From assembly GCA_900095095.1 (NCBI GenBank), contig FMBT01000311.1, positions 124,001 through 188,000 on the forward strand: 64,000 nucleotides of DNA, in the 5' to 3' direction. The notes under the pieces are model-generated. The model saw only the letters and a program-made list of their open reading frames with translations, did no database searches and was not told the DNA's origin. Positions 43,775-56,109 of this stretch are shown here, piece by piece. The translations under genes and the position numbers were made by a program. This DNA comes from Fragilariopsis cylindrus CCMP1102. Taxonomy: Eukaryota; Bacillariophyta; Bacillariophyceae; Bacillariales; Bacillariaceae. Positions within the stretch are counted from its first letter, which is position 1; the number at the start of each line of letters is the position of its first letter.

Positions 43775-44605
43775 ATGGACCATCCCTGGTGGTTCATCAT
43801 CACTTCACTAAAGTCATTTTTATCTCACAAATTCTCCAGTGGAGTTTGGCTATTGGAATATTAACAACTTTGAATAATAAGATGAATAACTTCTCCTTAG
43901 GTTCTACAACCAGCATGGTGCACCAATATACCACCCAGTCATCCACCCCATACCCATAGGGGATGAACCAAGGGTCATGATCCCTCACACATACCTTATT
44001 CTTGCCTCCAGAACACAAACAGTGCGTTTCAGCCAACATGTCATATTTCCATGCCCAAAAGTACCATTCAAAAATAGGCTGCCACAACATCAAAAAAAGG
44101 AGTTGGACCATAGTTTCAACACCCAGATACCTTCCATATACACTTATGGTCAAAATACACCAACAATACTTGGAACATTTGCCATATTTGTGGTGTGGTG
44201 GGGCGGGAAATAATAGAATAGACATAACATGGCCCAAAATGCTACACCACGCCCATACCAGGTATGCTGAGTCCCAAATAAAATAGCTAGGCAACAACCT
44301 GATTCATAAAGGTTTTGGATTATATCATTGGTTTAGGTTATCATACATATATTTGGGGTGTCACAGATCAAAACCCACCTCTATAAAAACACACAATTTC
44401 TCTAGGTGCCAAATGCCCATGTAATCATGGCCGTGATGCACCATCAATACAGACCTAATAACCGTGAAAGATTATACGGAGCTCAACATTATACCTATGG
44501 GTACAAGGTAAAACTATTGCTTAGGGCTGTAGGGAAGTTAGGAAAGTGTCAGGGTGTGCTAAGCCCAAAAAAGGGTCATTTAGGCCCTAAAACAGGTTCC
44601 CCCCT
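43775..44605 (-). repeat. Decayed ~0.8 kb repeat, copy B
   Basis: It is the inverted counterpart of 34815-35655. A minus-strand frame of 165 codons (44297-43800) and a plus frame at 44406-44609 run through it. Both frames are conserved as broken pieces in copy A, so they are remnants, not genes. Confidence 0.8.
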
Positions 44606-46291
44606 TTAGCGCCCACATCAGCATGGTCCTGCTAGCTCCTACTTGTGCTGCACTATGTAAGAAAATTGTCTTCATATAACAATTTTAAAAGAACATTGAG
44701 AGACAGTTTTACAGTCAGGATAACATGACAAATAAGACAAATATTGATGCTGCTTAGCTGAATTTGTTGACACTTGTCTGGTAGAAAAAATTCACTAGGA
44801 AACCTGTTCCTCTATGGACATTTTATAATAATACAGATGAATGAGACCACTGTACTGACTTACTATCACTCACAGATTCCATACTATTAGCACATCATGG
44901 ATGGACATTGAGCCTCAGCCTCAAAGATTTAAAAAGACCTACACTCCCAACAAGGTTCCTCCTACTTGTGCCGCACTTTATAAGAAAATTGTCCTAGTAA
45001 AAATACACATCTATGGCAAAAACCATAAGCGAACTGAAGACAACAATGTACAGCCTAGTGAACATGATATCATTGGATTGGGATTTTCAATGACCAAGCA
45101 CTAGCTTATGAGTTGATACAATATGGAACATTTGGGTAGCATATACCAGCCATTCTATTAGCTATCTGTGTACTCGCCTACCAACAAAAATTGTTGTGCA
45201 CACTGTCAACAACATCATTACTACAGTTGAAAATTTGTTCTGTCTATCTTTGAGGATGAGAGAGAGAGAGAGAGAGAGAGAGAGTGAGAGTTTGACCATG
45301 TCATGGTTCACCTGAGACTGTATACAACAGAAAGAAAAGGAGAAACAAACACAGAAGTAATGATGCTGGTTAAATGAAAGTCTCCCCCCGATTAGAAGTT
45401 GATTCTTTCTATTTATACATGTTATTGGTATGGTACTTTGTTGATTTTTTACTGGTACAAGCATGGAGTCAATTCTTTTTGGCTGATGACCAATGCTGTT
45501 GCCATTGATTTTATATATGCCACTACCTACCCAACCTAAAAGTTGGTGATAAGAGAAGAGAGAGGAGAAATACCTAAATTGTTGTTTTTGACTGAGATAT
45601 ATTTGTTTTTTTATGTAATGAATACAATCCATACCACCTGTTGGTGGATGGACATAACATTATAGATAGATAGATATATCATCAGATAGGCCTTCCATAT
45701 AAAGGAAAAAATCCTGCTGTGTATCCCTTGTATAGGAACTATGTTGCAAGGAAGAGGGAGCAATCCATTTTTTTTTTGACAAAAAAGAACCTCCCCCAAA
45801 TGAATTAAATTCTTCTCCCAAATAGTGGCAAAAGCACATCTCCCTCCCCCTTTTGGGAACAGATACTCCTAAAAGTAGATCAGTCGTTCTTTATTTTTTT
45901 ATTATGTCAAGTAAGGCGCATGCTATTCTGTAACCGCCCATCATACCGGTACACGTAATGATAGTGCGAGAGTGTGAGAGTCAATCTGAACAACTAAAGC
46001 AACTCCATCTCCAACCTATCCATACATAGCCGAGGAGGGAGGACCGACATAGACTCACATATACGAAATAAATAGGAACAGAATAGAAAAGAAAGCCTTC
46101 CTAGTAAAACACATACAAGTGCACAGGATCCTGTGATTGACAAGTCATCCCTCTCTCATACACTGTATCTGAGCGAATGTATTACTTCTCGAGAGAACAG
46201 ATTAGAGTTGAAAAAAAAAGAAGAACGGCGACTTAGCTATATGTATTCTTTCCTGAATAAAATACACAACATACTGAAACTGAATTGAATA
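44606..46291. other. Repeat-rich intergenic region
   Basis: A ~34-base block (CCTACTTGTGCTGCACT...AAGAAAATTGTC) occurs at 44637 and again at 44959. A GA run occupies 45257-45290. A 67-codon frame at 44901 may be a transposon fragment. I see no gene. The last ~300 bases are the leader of the next gene. Confidence 0.5.
45257..45290. repeat. GA microsatellite
   Basis: About 16 GA dinucleotides. Confidence 0.95.
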
Positions 46292-48880
46292 ATGATAGAT
46301 AATAATAGTCAACGACGAGAACAAGAACGGCGGCATTATTGTTGCTGTCGTCATCGTCATCATCGACGACGTCAACAACAACAGATGAAATCTTATGTTT
46401 GGGTTTGTTGCGCTTCTTCGGCTTGTTGTTATTTTTTGCTGATTACGCTGCTTGTACAAGGGGTATCATGCAGGGTTATAACAGCACCAACAACAACGGC
46501 AGCAGCAGCAACAAAGACAACAGCAAGAAAGACGGGGAATAGTATTACCAGTGTTAGCAATGGCAACAACAACGACGTCGATAGAATAAATCACAGAGAC
46601 GCTGTTCTTACGCAACGTTCCACCGAGAGTAGCAACAACAACAATAACAACAGCAACAGTATCCCCCTCGACACCGAAATTTTGGAATACTTTTCACAGA
46701 GCGATAATGAGAATGAGAATGAGGAGGAGGATGACGATAAAGATGACAATGATCACGACGAAGAGGATAACGAACAATCGTTATCATTCTTTTCTTCCGT
46801 CATCACTTCGATGTTATCCTCTCTGGGTGGCGTCTTCAACTTCAACTTTATTCTGAGAAAGAACTATAATAACCATCATCATCATGACAGTTATGATGAT
46901 CATGATGATCCTTATTCTGCTACAAGAAGCATTAACGTTGTTGATGACGATGATCGTTATTCTCGTTCCTATTATACAAGTGATAACAACAACATCAACA
47001 TCAACATCAACAATAATAAAAATCCTCCTACGAGTAGAATTTTAGGCGAAGGCGACGATAATGACTATTACGATATGTTGCACGACCGAGAGGATGATGA
47101 CGGCTGTACCCAGGACGATGATTGTGATTATCCATCCTCGATGAAGAATAATAACGTAAAACTAACAGTGTCTGAATCACCGACTGCATCTGATACGTCA
47201 TGGTGGGATGCTTCGATCAAGGACTTAGAAGATCTTCCTAACGATAATGATATGACTACTGATATTACTAGCACTGGTATTAATGTTGAAATCAATACAT
47301 CGATTTCAGGTGTTCCCGATTCTGAAAAAAGTGCGACTGAAAGTCAAAGTGAAAGTGTCGACGACGATGACGAAATTCTTGCTGCCATACAACAACAACC
47401 TACACCGGCACCATGGAATCCTGATGCTACTAAAAATAGTCCACGAAATTCGATTATGATACGACTTCATATGGGGATAGTTCATTCAGAACAATTAACA
47501 GACGAAGAATCTAATATGATAACACTGATGTGTCTCCGAGCGTTGACTAGTTGTTTTAATGAATTGAACATACCTTTCCTGATGACCGACGAATATGCAT
47601 TTAGTGTAGCAGAGAAAGAAAGAGAGGCATCAAACAGAGAACGACAACGTGAACTCCAGGATAATGATCGATACGGAGACAACGCGTTTATAAAATCGGA
47701 AGAGCAACGACTGCGACAAGAACGAAACGACGACGACGAAGACACCGATGACAATATCATCGTCAACGGATCCAACAACGATATGGTTGATGCATCGATG
47801 GACGACAAGGAGGATAGTCATATAGCAAAACTCGTTCTCTACAACTCAACATTTGCAGAATCAAATCCAAATCCTGGAAATAGTTGGTGGGAACTACAGG
47901 CTATATATACTGTCTGGAGGCATCCAAGACAACGAGGTGGGAATCAGCGGCAACTACCACAACCTAATCCTGTTATGAATCGGAATATATTAAATAAAAT
48001 TCAGAGAATGTGTGGCAAGGCGATCGGTGCAGATATTGATAATAAACAATATTGGAACATGATAACCTCCATTGAATTTGGTGATCAGAATTTGGTTTTA
48101 AGCCCACCATATTATTTAGATGATAAAGGATTGGCGGATTGTAAGGTTAGTGGTGATCAATACGACTTATCACCATTATATTGTCAATCATTCAAACCAA
48201 CAACAACTACAGGAGAAGGAAAAATGAAAGACGATGATACTAATACATGCGTTATGGAGGACCCGAATATACCAACGCCGCTACCCTTGATCGATAACGA
48301 CGACTGCCCAGATTGCGATTTTCCATCACCGTCAAATGCAACATTTCCCGAAGTTATTGCCGATTCCCCTCTTCAAGTCGACTGGGGGATCCGTGAATTG
48401 GTTGGTTTTGGTTTGATGGTGACTACAATTGTTTTTGTTGTCTCTTTATCGTCGATTGCACATATTATTTCAAAACGAAGAACCGCGAAACGTCTGTGGG
48501 GTGCAGCAATGACACAAGAAGGTATCGATGCTATACTGCAGGTTGGCTGGAGGTACCACGAACAAAAAGAGCAGCAGCAGCAGGAGGAATTAGTAGAGGG
48601 CGAAAACAAGAACGACATGCAACAGCAAGAATTATTGCACCAACAACTTTTCTTGCAGATTTATGACAAGGGTATCGGACCGGGATATAATGAAGAAAAT
48701 TCAGTGCTTAAAGGTGGTGTAGAACGGATCGATGATATCAATTATTATCCTCCTAATGCTCCTCCCCCCGTTTCGACAACAGCTCCCACAACTTCGACAC
48801 CTCCTCCTCCTCCTCCTCCTTCCAACAATAGCAATTGCATTCCTCCTCCCGAACCTTTTCGTCCTCAATGTCCGGATTGA
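46292..48880 (+). CDS. Single-pass type I membrane protein, unknown
   Basis: This is one exon of 862 codons. A signal peptide begins at Met32 (46385: MKSYVWVCC...LLITLLVQGVSC), so that Met may be the true start. The luminal or extracellular part (~65-695) is highly acidic and Asn-rich. A plausible folded region (~385-470 and ~525-650) includes NSIMIRLHMGIVHSEQLTDEE. A transmembrane helix lies at ~703-725 (LVGFGLMVTTIVFVVSLSSIAHII), followed by a basic KRRTAKR stop-transfer. The cytosolic tail has AMTQEGIDAILQVGWRYHEQ, Gln-rich runs and a Pro-rich end. I recognise no family. The layout suggests a receptor or scaffold. Confidence 0.65.
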   Translation: MIDNNSQRREQERRHYCCCRHRHHRRRQQQQMKSYVWVCCASSACCYFLLITLLVQGVSCRVITAPTTTAAAATKTTARKTGNSITSVSNGNNNDVDRINHRDAVLTQRSTESSNNNNNNSNSIPLDTEILEYFSQSDNENENEEEDDDKDDNDHDEEDNEQSLSFFSSVITSMLSSLGGVFNFNFILRKNYNNHHHHDSYDDHDDPYSATRSINVVDDDDRYSRSYYTSDNNNINININNNKNPPTSRILGEGDDNDYYDMLHDREDDDGCTQDDDCDYPSSMKNNNVKLTVSESPTASDTSWWDASIKDLEDLPNDNDMTTDITSTGINVEINTSISGVPDSEKSATESQSESVDDDDEILAAIQQQPTPAPWNPDATKNSPRNSIMIRLHMGIVHSEQLTDEESNMITLMCLRALTSCFNELNIPFLMTDEYAFSVAEKEREASNRERQRELQDNDRYGDNAFIKSEEQRLRQERNDDDEDTDDNIIVNGSNNDMVDASMDDKEDSHIAKLVLYNSTFAESNPNPGNSWWELQAIYTVWRHPRQRGGNQRQLPQPNPVMNRNILNKIQRMCGKAIGADIDNKQYWNMITSIEFGDQNLVLSPPYYLDDKGLADCKVSGDQYDLSPLYCQSFKPTTTTGEGKMKDDDTNTCVMEDPNIPTPLPLIDNDDCPDCDFPSPSNATFPEVIADSPLQVDWGIRELVGFGLMVTTIVFVVSLSSIAHIISKRRTAKRLWGAAMTQEGIDAILQVGWRYHEQKEQQQQEELVEGENKNDMQQQELLHQQLFLQIYDKGIGPGYNEENSVLKGGVERIDDINYYPPNAPPPVSTTAPTTSTPPPPPPPSNNSNCIPPPEPFRPQCPD

Positions 48881-49461
48881 AATAAACGAAATCAATCAAG
48901 CAAGCAGTGCCGCACTCGTCCATGAAACGGAGATGAACAACGAATTCTAGCCAACTTCTCTCACTGTAACTAGAGAGGACGATAGATAGAATATTCGTAG
49001 CCTCTACGTACTCTACGAAGACGCACGCAGCATTCACGGTTTTCAGGATGGACATTACCAAAAGATTGGACTTGATTCAATGAAATTCGATTCGATTTCA
49101 TTCATTCCTATCCAAAAGTTTCAGACTTTCTGCGCTCTTGTTGAAGCATTAGTCATGAAATGATGATGCCCTGTTGACAGAACAATGGTAAATGAGAAAT
49201 ATAACTATCTCGAACTAACTAGAAGTGCTTATTTTTCTTGACGCAGTATAAAGTGGCATCCTCATTCAGATTAACTATAGGATATAATCGCTTCGAAATG
49301 ATAATTAATGAGTTTTCTTGGTAAATAAAAGTTAAAAACTCTCTGCTTTAAAAGTAACTATACTGATTCCAATTATAAGTCCCCTGTTAACGTTACGTAA
49401 ACAACCAATTAGCGGTAATGCAAACGAGCTAAAGTACGATCCGTTCTGATTTATTGCTTGC
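48881..49461. other. Convergent 3' spacer
   Basis: Sequence between two converging genes. Nothing beyond untranslated sequence is visible. Confidence 0.5.
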
Positions 49462-52400
49462 TTACATTTCCATCATATCACCGTACTCTTCAGAAACTCC
49501 CACATGCTCAGACAGATCCTCTACGAAATCCTCTCCTAGCGAAGTTCGTAAACTGTACAACCAATCAACAAGAAGCTGTTCCTTGGGACCCATTTCCTCC
49601 TCCTTATCATCATCCTTAGTAGCTCGTTTTAGAACTTTCTTCTTTCTCTTCGTCTTTGGGATAGATTTTTGGATTTGCATATCCATAGCATTCCATAAAA
49701 TCCCTTTCAAATCTCTTCCTGTCAAGTCTGATGAAGATTCAACGTGCCTTCGACTACGACGAACACGTGTACCACCGTTGTTGCTCGTCGATGATAATGA
49801 AAATGCTTCTTCTTCATTATTATTGGCTACTATCGTACGTATCAACCTTAACATCTGTGCTAATTGAGATACTAATTCTTCAACTACCTCAGTACGTTCT
49901 TGCCACAGAGAATAACGGTTACTACCAAGGAGACTGTTGATAGTAACGGACGACGACCTCTTTTTCATATCTTCGTCGGTTACATCATCGTCATAATATC
50001 CCAAATAATATCGTTGAGATACCCACAGACGAGCCATAGCCTGTGCAACAACTCTCAAGGCAGACTTAGCACCGAATATACGAATCTCTCGGAGTAAAGT
50101 CAAACGACTGTAACGAGAAGAAGAGGTGGACAGAGATGAAGAGTTTTTCTTCGTCTCGTCCATCTTCACCTCATCGTCATCGTCACTGTCACTATCACTG
50201 TCGGATTGTGCTAGTTTTTCTTCTACTTTTTCGTCCTCATTTTCCTTCATTTCTTCGTCAGTCGTGATGACCGCAGCACTTTCTTTCTTCAATGTTTCTT
50301 CGTGTTGTTGTTGCTGTTCCTTGTTACTTCTTTCTTCAAATGCGATATTAGATTCTAATAGATAAATTAATGCATCAAGACGACATGATCTCATCCGTAA
50401 GATTTCAATAGCTTTTTCAAATTCCACATCACCATTGTCGTTGCTATCGTCGCCATCGCAAGCAGCCGCAGGAATAGAATACAAATAATTATCTTTATAA
50501 TGAACATTATCCCGTTTATCTACCAGTTCATTTTCATCCATAATATCATCAAAGCACAGAACAGTTTTCCACCATTCCGTTGAACCACCAGGTGCAGAAT
50601 CGATCATTCTTGGTAACAACATTGTAGGATGTAATCTTATTGCTTTTTTCCATACAGACATTGCATGATAAAGACGTGGTCCATCCCAGAAGAATTTACT
50701 TGATGATGTTGTAGCTGTTGACGACGACGATGATGATCCCTTTCTATTATTACTGTTGGTTTTGTTATTGTTATTGACAATTGCAGTACCATTAGATGTT
50801 TGTGGTCCCCATGTTAATAATTTCATCCATTCAATACAAATTGATATTGATGGTATAGTATTATTGACCAATGGATTTATCATTGTATTTAAATACCATG
50901 CACCTTCACGTGGCCGTGACGAATTTAGTGCCTTCCAATACATATTAGCTAATGAAATTGGCATATCCCGTGATGTTGGTAATTGTATTTGGGATTGTAA
51001 TTCTTTACTATCAATATCATTCAAGTCGTCATTATTGTCATTGCATGTTGTATACGTGGTACGTGCAGCAGTGACAACACTTTTACCAACAGTGGTAGTA
51101 GTAGTAGTAGTAGCATCAGGACTAATTACACGTTTAGAATCAGTGTCAGTACTATTGTTAGCAGTAGCAACAATTTTACTTCTTCTAGACGAATCATCCC
51201 AAAAGGACAGAAAAGCTGGTCGTTGTACTTGTAGTTGTCCTTGTATCGTCGATGTCGATGTCATTGAATTTGCACTTGCAATTGCATTATTTGCTACTTT
51301 TTCATTAGAGATAATAGTGGGTTCCTCCTCCTTCTCCTCCTCCTCTTCCGTAATAACAGTTTCGACTATATTCTTGTCATTGCTGCTATCATTATTGTCA
51401 TTGTTGCTGTTGTTATCCTCGCTTTCATCTTTGTTTTCATCTTCGTTGTTTTCATCTACGTCGTCCATCGGTGTTGTTGGTGTCATAATAACAACAACTG
51501 TTTGATCGTTGACGGAGGAGGACGAAATTGATGATTTCCTGCTACTACGTGTACGACTACTACAATTTGTACTACCTACGCTACTACTAGTAACGGTACT
51601 CTGATTGATAGGAGTGCTGTTATTATTTTTATCATCGTTGTTTTGTTTCATCATCATCTCCTCTGCCTTCGTCTTCTTCTGCGTTGTTGTGACAGTGACA
51701 GTAGTGGTTACTGCTTCTGCTCCTGCTACCGCTCCTGCTGCTCCTCCTCCTCCTGTTGCAGCTACATGATGATGATGATGCTGTGATGAATGAGTATGAG
51801 TATGAGTATGAGTATGTACACGAACAAATTTGTATCTATATTGTTGATTTAATATCAATAATTCATCCCCTTCTTTCACAATAACTTTTTGATCTGGACC
51901 AATATTTTTTGTACCTGTACAAGCATTATTCTTATTATCATTATCATTATTAGTGTTATTCTTATCATTGTTATTGTTAACAATACTAATAATTTTCACA
52001 TCCGGTATTCTTTTTGTGGCATTATTTGGCTGTTGTACTTTCTTTTGTTTTTTGAAGGCTAAATCTTCGGAACAACGTTGTAATGTTAGAGTAAAAATCT
52101 TCGTCGTTGGATCATTATCATTATTTGTAGTTGCATTATTTGATGGAAAAATACTAGTACTACAATGATCAATGATTTGTAATAAATGCCGTGATACATG
52201 TTCTTCGGTAGAAATTCCTCCTTTACTCTTAATAGATCCATTATTGTTCGTTTTATTGTTTAACAATAAACCACTACCTTCATTATTATTCCTAGTAGCT
52301 TGTTTACTACCTCCTTCCCAATTAATACCTAATGGTGCTTGAGTTTTACTAAATTTGTTTTTATTCAAATTATTAAATTTTTGTAATTCTTCATAGGTCC

Positions 52401-52755
52401 ATTGATCTACAGAATTATCATTCATTGATTTCATTTTTTGCATCATCTTGAATGGTGTACGTCCTAAATACATATTTTTATAAAGAAGAATTAATGGACC
52501 GAGTTTCGTTGCTTGTTTCTGTTTTTGTGTAGTAGTAGTATTATTATCAATATTTATTATCCGTTGAAGACCTAAACTACAACAATCATTTGGAATTGAC
52601 ATTGACATTGACGTTGTACAAGTATCAGTAGTAGTAGTAGTAGCAGCAGAAGACGATGAAGACGTCATTGTTGATTTCTTCATTTTCTTCTCGGGCGACA
52701 AAGAGACGATATCATTATTAAAATCACTACGACGTTTGGTACGTGTACTTCTTGT

Positions 52756-52796
<41 letters not shown>

Positions 52797-52812
52797 CAAT
52801 AGAAGACGACAT
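49462..52812 (-). CDS. Large Asn/Ser/Thr-rich protein, probably nuclear, unknown
   Basis: The frame is 1116 codons with no stop. It opens with poly-Ala and a basic RTKRRSD patch followed by SLSPEKKMKKS, a likely nuclear localisation signal with a possible SP phosphosite. Blocks that look folded are ~75-140 (LGPLILLYKNMYLGRTPFKMM...LGINW), ~630-790 (MYWKALNSSRPREGAWYLN, KFFWDGPRLYHAMSVWKKAI, STEWWKTVLCFDDIMDENELV) and ~905-1000. The remainder is Asn, Thr, Asp/Glu and His runs. The C-terminus is Lys-rich (KTKRKKKVLKR) and then acidic. I recognise no family. Two E2F-like sites stand ~200-250 bases upstream, suggesting cell-cycle control. Confidence 0.6.
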
Positions 52813-53242
52813 GGGTTCTTCCCGTTCCTACACCACAGATAGATCACAAAATACCAGGTGAATTTCCTTATGGAATCGAATAGAATATACTGTAGAATAG
52901 AAACAAAAAATAATCCCTATTCTTGTTAAAGAAATCAAGCAAAACAACACGCAAAACGCACAACAAACAACAACAACAAAGACAACAAGCAAAACAACTA
53001 GTAGCACTACAGCACATGGCGCGCCAACTTCCTTTGCTGTGTGATTAAATTTTGAGCGCGCCAACAATTATTTTGAAAGCAAAGTATGATTTTTGGACAC
53101 TAAGTTAGTTCCCAAGACGAGTATGTACACATATTAATATTATATGATATCTTAGTCGTGGATTGAATCGAATCGATACAGTACGCAATCAGAATATGCT
53201 GTTGATTGGACCTGGTTTCAAACAAAACTTATAAAAAGTAAT
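52813..53242. other. Divergent promoter region
   Basis: It separates two divergent genes. It holds the paired GCGCGCCAAC sites and a TATAAAA at 53231, immediately before the plus-strand ATG. Confidence 0.5.
53018..53065 (-). promoter_or_regulatory. Paired E2F-like sites
   Basis: GGCGCGCCAAC (53018-53028) and AGCGCGCCAAC (53055-53065) lie 37 bases apart. Read on the minus strand each gives TTGGCGCG, which fits the E2F/DP consensus TTSSCGC. They are upstream of the 49462-52812 gene. Confidence 0.5.
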
Positions 53243-55207
53243 ATGGTAGCATTCGTCTGCATCGTTGTCGCTGCTGCTCTGTGGAATGCGACTGTCATCA
53301 ACAGTCTCAATGATGAACGCCTCTCTGTGACAGGACATGATTTAATATTGGGTTCCGTTAATAACAAGAACAATTGTAGTTGTAATACAGAGACGCAAAT
53401 GTTAGTTCGAATTGAATTTCAACCAACGAAGGATGAAATTACTGCAGATTTTGCTTCTTATCAAATTGCCACCTACCGTTGGAACCTGATGCTCGAGCGG
53501 TACCAATTATACGCAAACAGAACCTTGGACGATGATTTCTTTCATTTCCAAAAGGACATCTCGTCGGAATCGCAGGCCATCTATCAATGTGTACCCCGGG
53601 ACGAATGTGTTATTCTAACGATTTTCCAAGAAGAACCCGTGGGAGGACTAAATAGAAGCATGCTGCTCCCGATTCACTACGACATCCGGGTGGATGGTGC
53701 GAACATTGATCCCGGTGATTTAATTTGGACTCCCTACACAAATTCGAAAGGAAAAAGAAAAAATGACACTATCTCAACAACCGAACTGAATGTTCCCAGC
53801 GATTATCGCAGTCAATGTTTGCTCCAATGTGGCGATGGCGAAGCTTTGATGGAACTAGCAGTCTTTGAAATAAATTTTAGGAATAGAGGTTTTCGCATTG
53901 AAGATGCAACGACTGGTAACTCTGTTATCGAATCTTGTCCCTGGGATTCATTTAACAAACGAATGGATTGTCTCTGGCATCCAAACGTGGGGATGCAACA
54001 TGTACGGCGATGTCTACCTGCAAAGGGTTGCTACAGACTTATCCACGCAGGCGGGGTAAACTGGGACACTGATTCTATTCCACTATTCAACATCACATTT
54101 GCGGGAGAACAAGTGGCGATTGGGCGTAGGAGAATTCGCTTTGATGCCGTTGATTTTGGATCCGATGCATCTTTGTGTCGACCATACAACGCCAAATCCA
54201 TGTGTGGACAGAATGAATCACTCTTTGAATTCTTCGGCTCTCGTGGGCCTAGATTTCTGACATGGGCAAATAACTTTACCAGTGTGAATTTGTCTTGGTC
54301 CCTGACTATGATGAGCAATGGTCCCGTGAATTCCACAACCAAAGAACGTAGGTTGTTAGCAGGGAAGATACCACCGAATGAGACATTGCCGCAATATGCC
54401 CGCTTCTGTGCCCCGTCTCGCGCTTGCATGAAATTTACGGCCTCCGTTCCCAATGATACTCAAAGCATCACTATGAACAACAGAGACATCGAATATACCG
54501 AAAACTTTCTCTACCAGCTTACATTTGATGGGACCATCTTTGCGGATAGCGAAGCTAAGTTTTCTTCAAGGTCTTCTCACCTTTCAGAGCCTTTTAATTT
54601 CCCACGGTATTTGTCAGAGTCCGTGTTCCTCGGGAACTGTATTGCAGACGATATTTGCAACACAAGAACGGAATCACTTTTGGATTTGTCCTTACAGGTG
54701 GGGCCGGATGGATTCCATCGCTTTCCATGGGAGGTCCGAAACGCGAATGCATCTTACGATGGTCTCATTGGTATTCGCACAACGATGGCAGATACTTATC
54801 TATCTAATTGGCTTTATCGGCGGTATGAATGTCTCTCAAGGAATGCCTGCATGCAGTTTCGAACCCTTAAATCCAGCGTTGTTAGTGCATCTGCAGAATA
54901 CAACATATCATTGGACGGGCGGCTCGTATCTGACCGACATAAAAAGTGTTACAGAGGACTGGGTGGTTCATGTTATGAAAGGTTGGAAACAACGTTAGGT
55001 GGCAAGACTTGCTCAAACACAAGTATATTTCCTTCTTTATTCATAATTCTTGGCTGTGTTGCAGGATTTACTCTTCTGGTGTATATCATCCACTACTTTT
55101 GTGGTTCGGCATGGAAGGTTAGGGCTTCGTCCTACCACTCGGTCGCGGTATTGGAATCGGATGAAGACACGGAGAGTTCTGGGATATCAATGCAGTCCCT
55201 GCAATAG
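53243..55207 (+). CDS. Repeat-built type I membrane glycoprotein, unknown
   Basis: This is one exon of 654 codons. It has a short N-terminal signal (MVAFVCIVVAAALWNATV), about four ~140-residue extracellular modules, a transmembrane helix (~597-620, LFIILGCVAGFTLLVYIIHYF) and a short Ser/acidic cytosolic tail. Each module starts with a Cys-X1-3-Cys area and a hydrophobic strand (MLVRIEF, LMELAVFEI, LFEFFG, LLDLSLQV), then a conserved Trp, then a closing C-x-P/S-x-x-x-C pair (CVPRDEC, CLPAKGC, CAPSRAC, CLSRNAC). Many Asn-X-Ser/Thr sites are present. I do not recognise the module. It may be a cell-surface adhesion or receptor protein. Confidence 0.7.
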   Translation: MVAFVCIVVAAALWNATVINSLNDERLSVTGHDLILGSVNNKNNCSCNTETQMLVRIEFQPTKDEITADFASYQIATYRWNLMLERYQLYANRTLDDDFFHFQKDISSESQAIYQCVPRDECVILTIFQEEPVGGLNRSMLLPIHYDIRVDGANIDPGDLIWTPYTNSKGKRKNDTISTTELNVPSDYRSQCLLQCGDGEALMELAVFEINFRNRGFRIEDATTGNSVIESCPWDSFNKRMDCLWHPNVGMQHVRRCLPAKGCYRLIHAGGVNWDTDSIPLFNITFAGEQVAIGRRRIRFDAVDFGSDASLCRPYNAKSMCGQNESLFEFFGSRGPRFLTWANNFTSVNLSWSLTMMSNGPVNSTTKERRLLAGKIPPNETLPQYARFCAPSRACMKFTASVPNDTQSITMNNRDIEYTENFLYQLTFDGTIFADSEAKFSSRSSHLSEPFNFPRYLSESVFLGNCIADDICNTRTESLLDLSLQVGPDGFHRFPWEVRNANASYDGLIGIRTTMADTYLSNWLYRRYECLSRNACMQFRTLKSSVVSASAEYNISLDGRLVSDRHKKCYRGLGGSCYERLETTLGGKTCSNTSIFPSLFIILGCVAGFTLLVYIIHYFCGSAWKVRASSYHSVAVLESDEDTESSGISMQSLQ

Positions 55208-56109
55208 ACTCTCTAATGTTCGTGGTGGATTCTCTGACCTTAGCCTGAACTTTATTTATTTCTATTTCAAGAATAATTTGAACTTCAATGGGCTGTAACA
55301 CATGCGTTGGAGTTCACCTTTAATTGGTACAATTAATTGTAGATTAATAGTTATATTTGCAAGAAGCAAAAAATGAATATATATATATAGCTATATATAA
55401 CCTAAGCAGAATCTGTATTTGTTGTTCTATTGTCTACTGAGGCAAAACAAGCGACCGTCTTCGTTATCGTCAAGCAATCATTAAGCAATCATTAAGCAAT
55501 CTTTAAGCAGTAATGGTTTATTCCTGCCTGATCCTTTGAAAATGTTGATTGAAGAAGAGAAAAATCCTATGTAAAGGTTTTCAGTACAAAAGCTACTGTA
55601 CATAAATTTCTACATCCGCTTACTAATGATTTTAATGCTTAATGATTGCTTAATTATTGGATTGGGACTAAATCATGCCGCTATGTTCGCGACCTTCACT
55701 TACTTCTATTACACGAATAAGAGCTAGATAGCTAGTGCCATAAGCACTTCGTACATGCTGTATTTGTTCAAATATAGAAATGGTATATAGCTCAAGAATA
55801 GTAGATTGTACTCGTTTTATTATTGAACACGTTAATCTATTTTAAGGATTTAAATTTATTGAATATGTATAAATTTCTTTTGATTTCGTTACTATGAATA
55901 TAGACTACCAGTGCTCGATGCGATGCAACGACCTTCTTGAACTATTCTCCTTGTGCGTACGTCATTGCTGCCTAACATCATCATCATCATCATCATCATA
56001 TCTGGTGTTATTCCACATTCCATTCCATTTTGCTTTATTTTTCTTCTTTCTTACTTTTTGATCTTTATTATTATTCTTTGGTAATCAATTATCATTTGTC
56101 TTTATTTCT
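55208..56109. other. Convergent 3' spacer, 0.9 kb
   Basis: An imperfect TA palindrome (55377-55400), an 11-base tandem AAGCAATCATT (three to four units, 55472-55510) and a TCA run (55978-56000). No gene seen. Confidence 0.55.

Noticed and set aside
43800-44297. 165-codon minus-strand frame
   Set aside because: It is part of decayed repeat copy B; copy A holds the same stretch broken by stops.
50756-51505. 249-codon plus-strand frame
   Set aside because: Antisense shadow of the 1116-codon minus gene; hydrophobic only because it complements Asn/Thr/Asp codons.
54031-54453. 140-codon minus-strand frame
   Set aside because: Antisense shadow of the repeat-built membrane glycoprotein.
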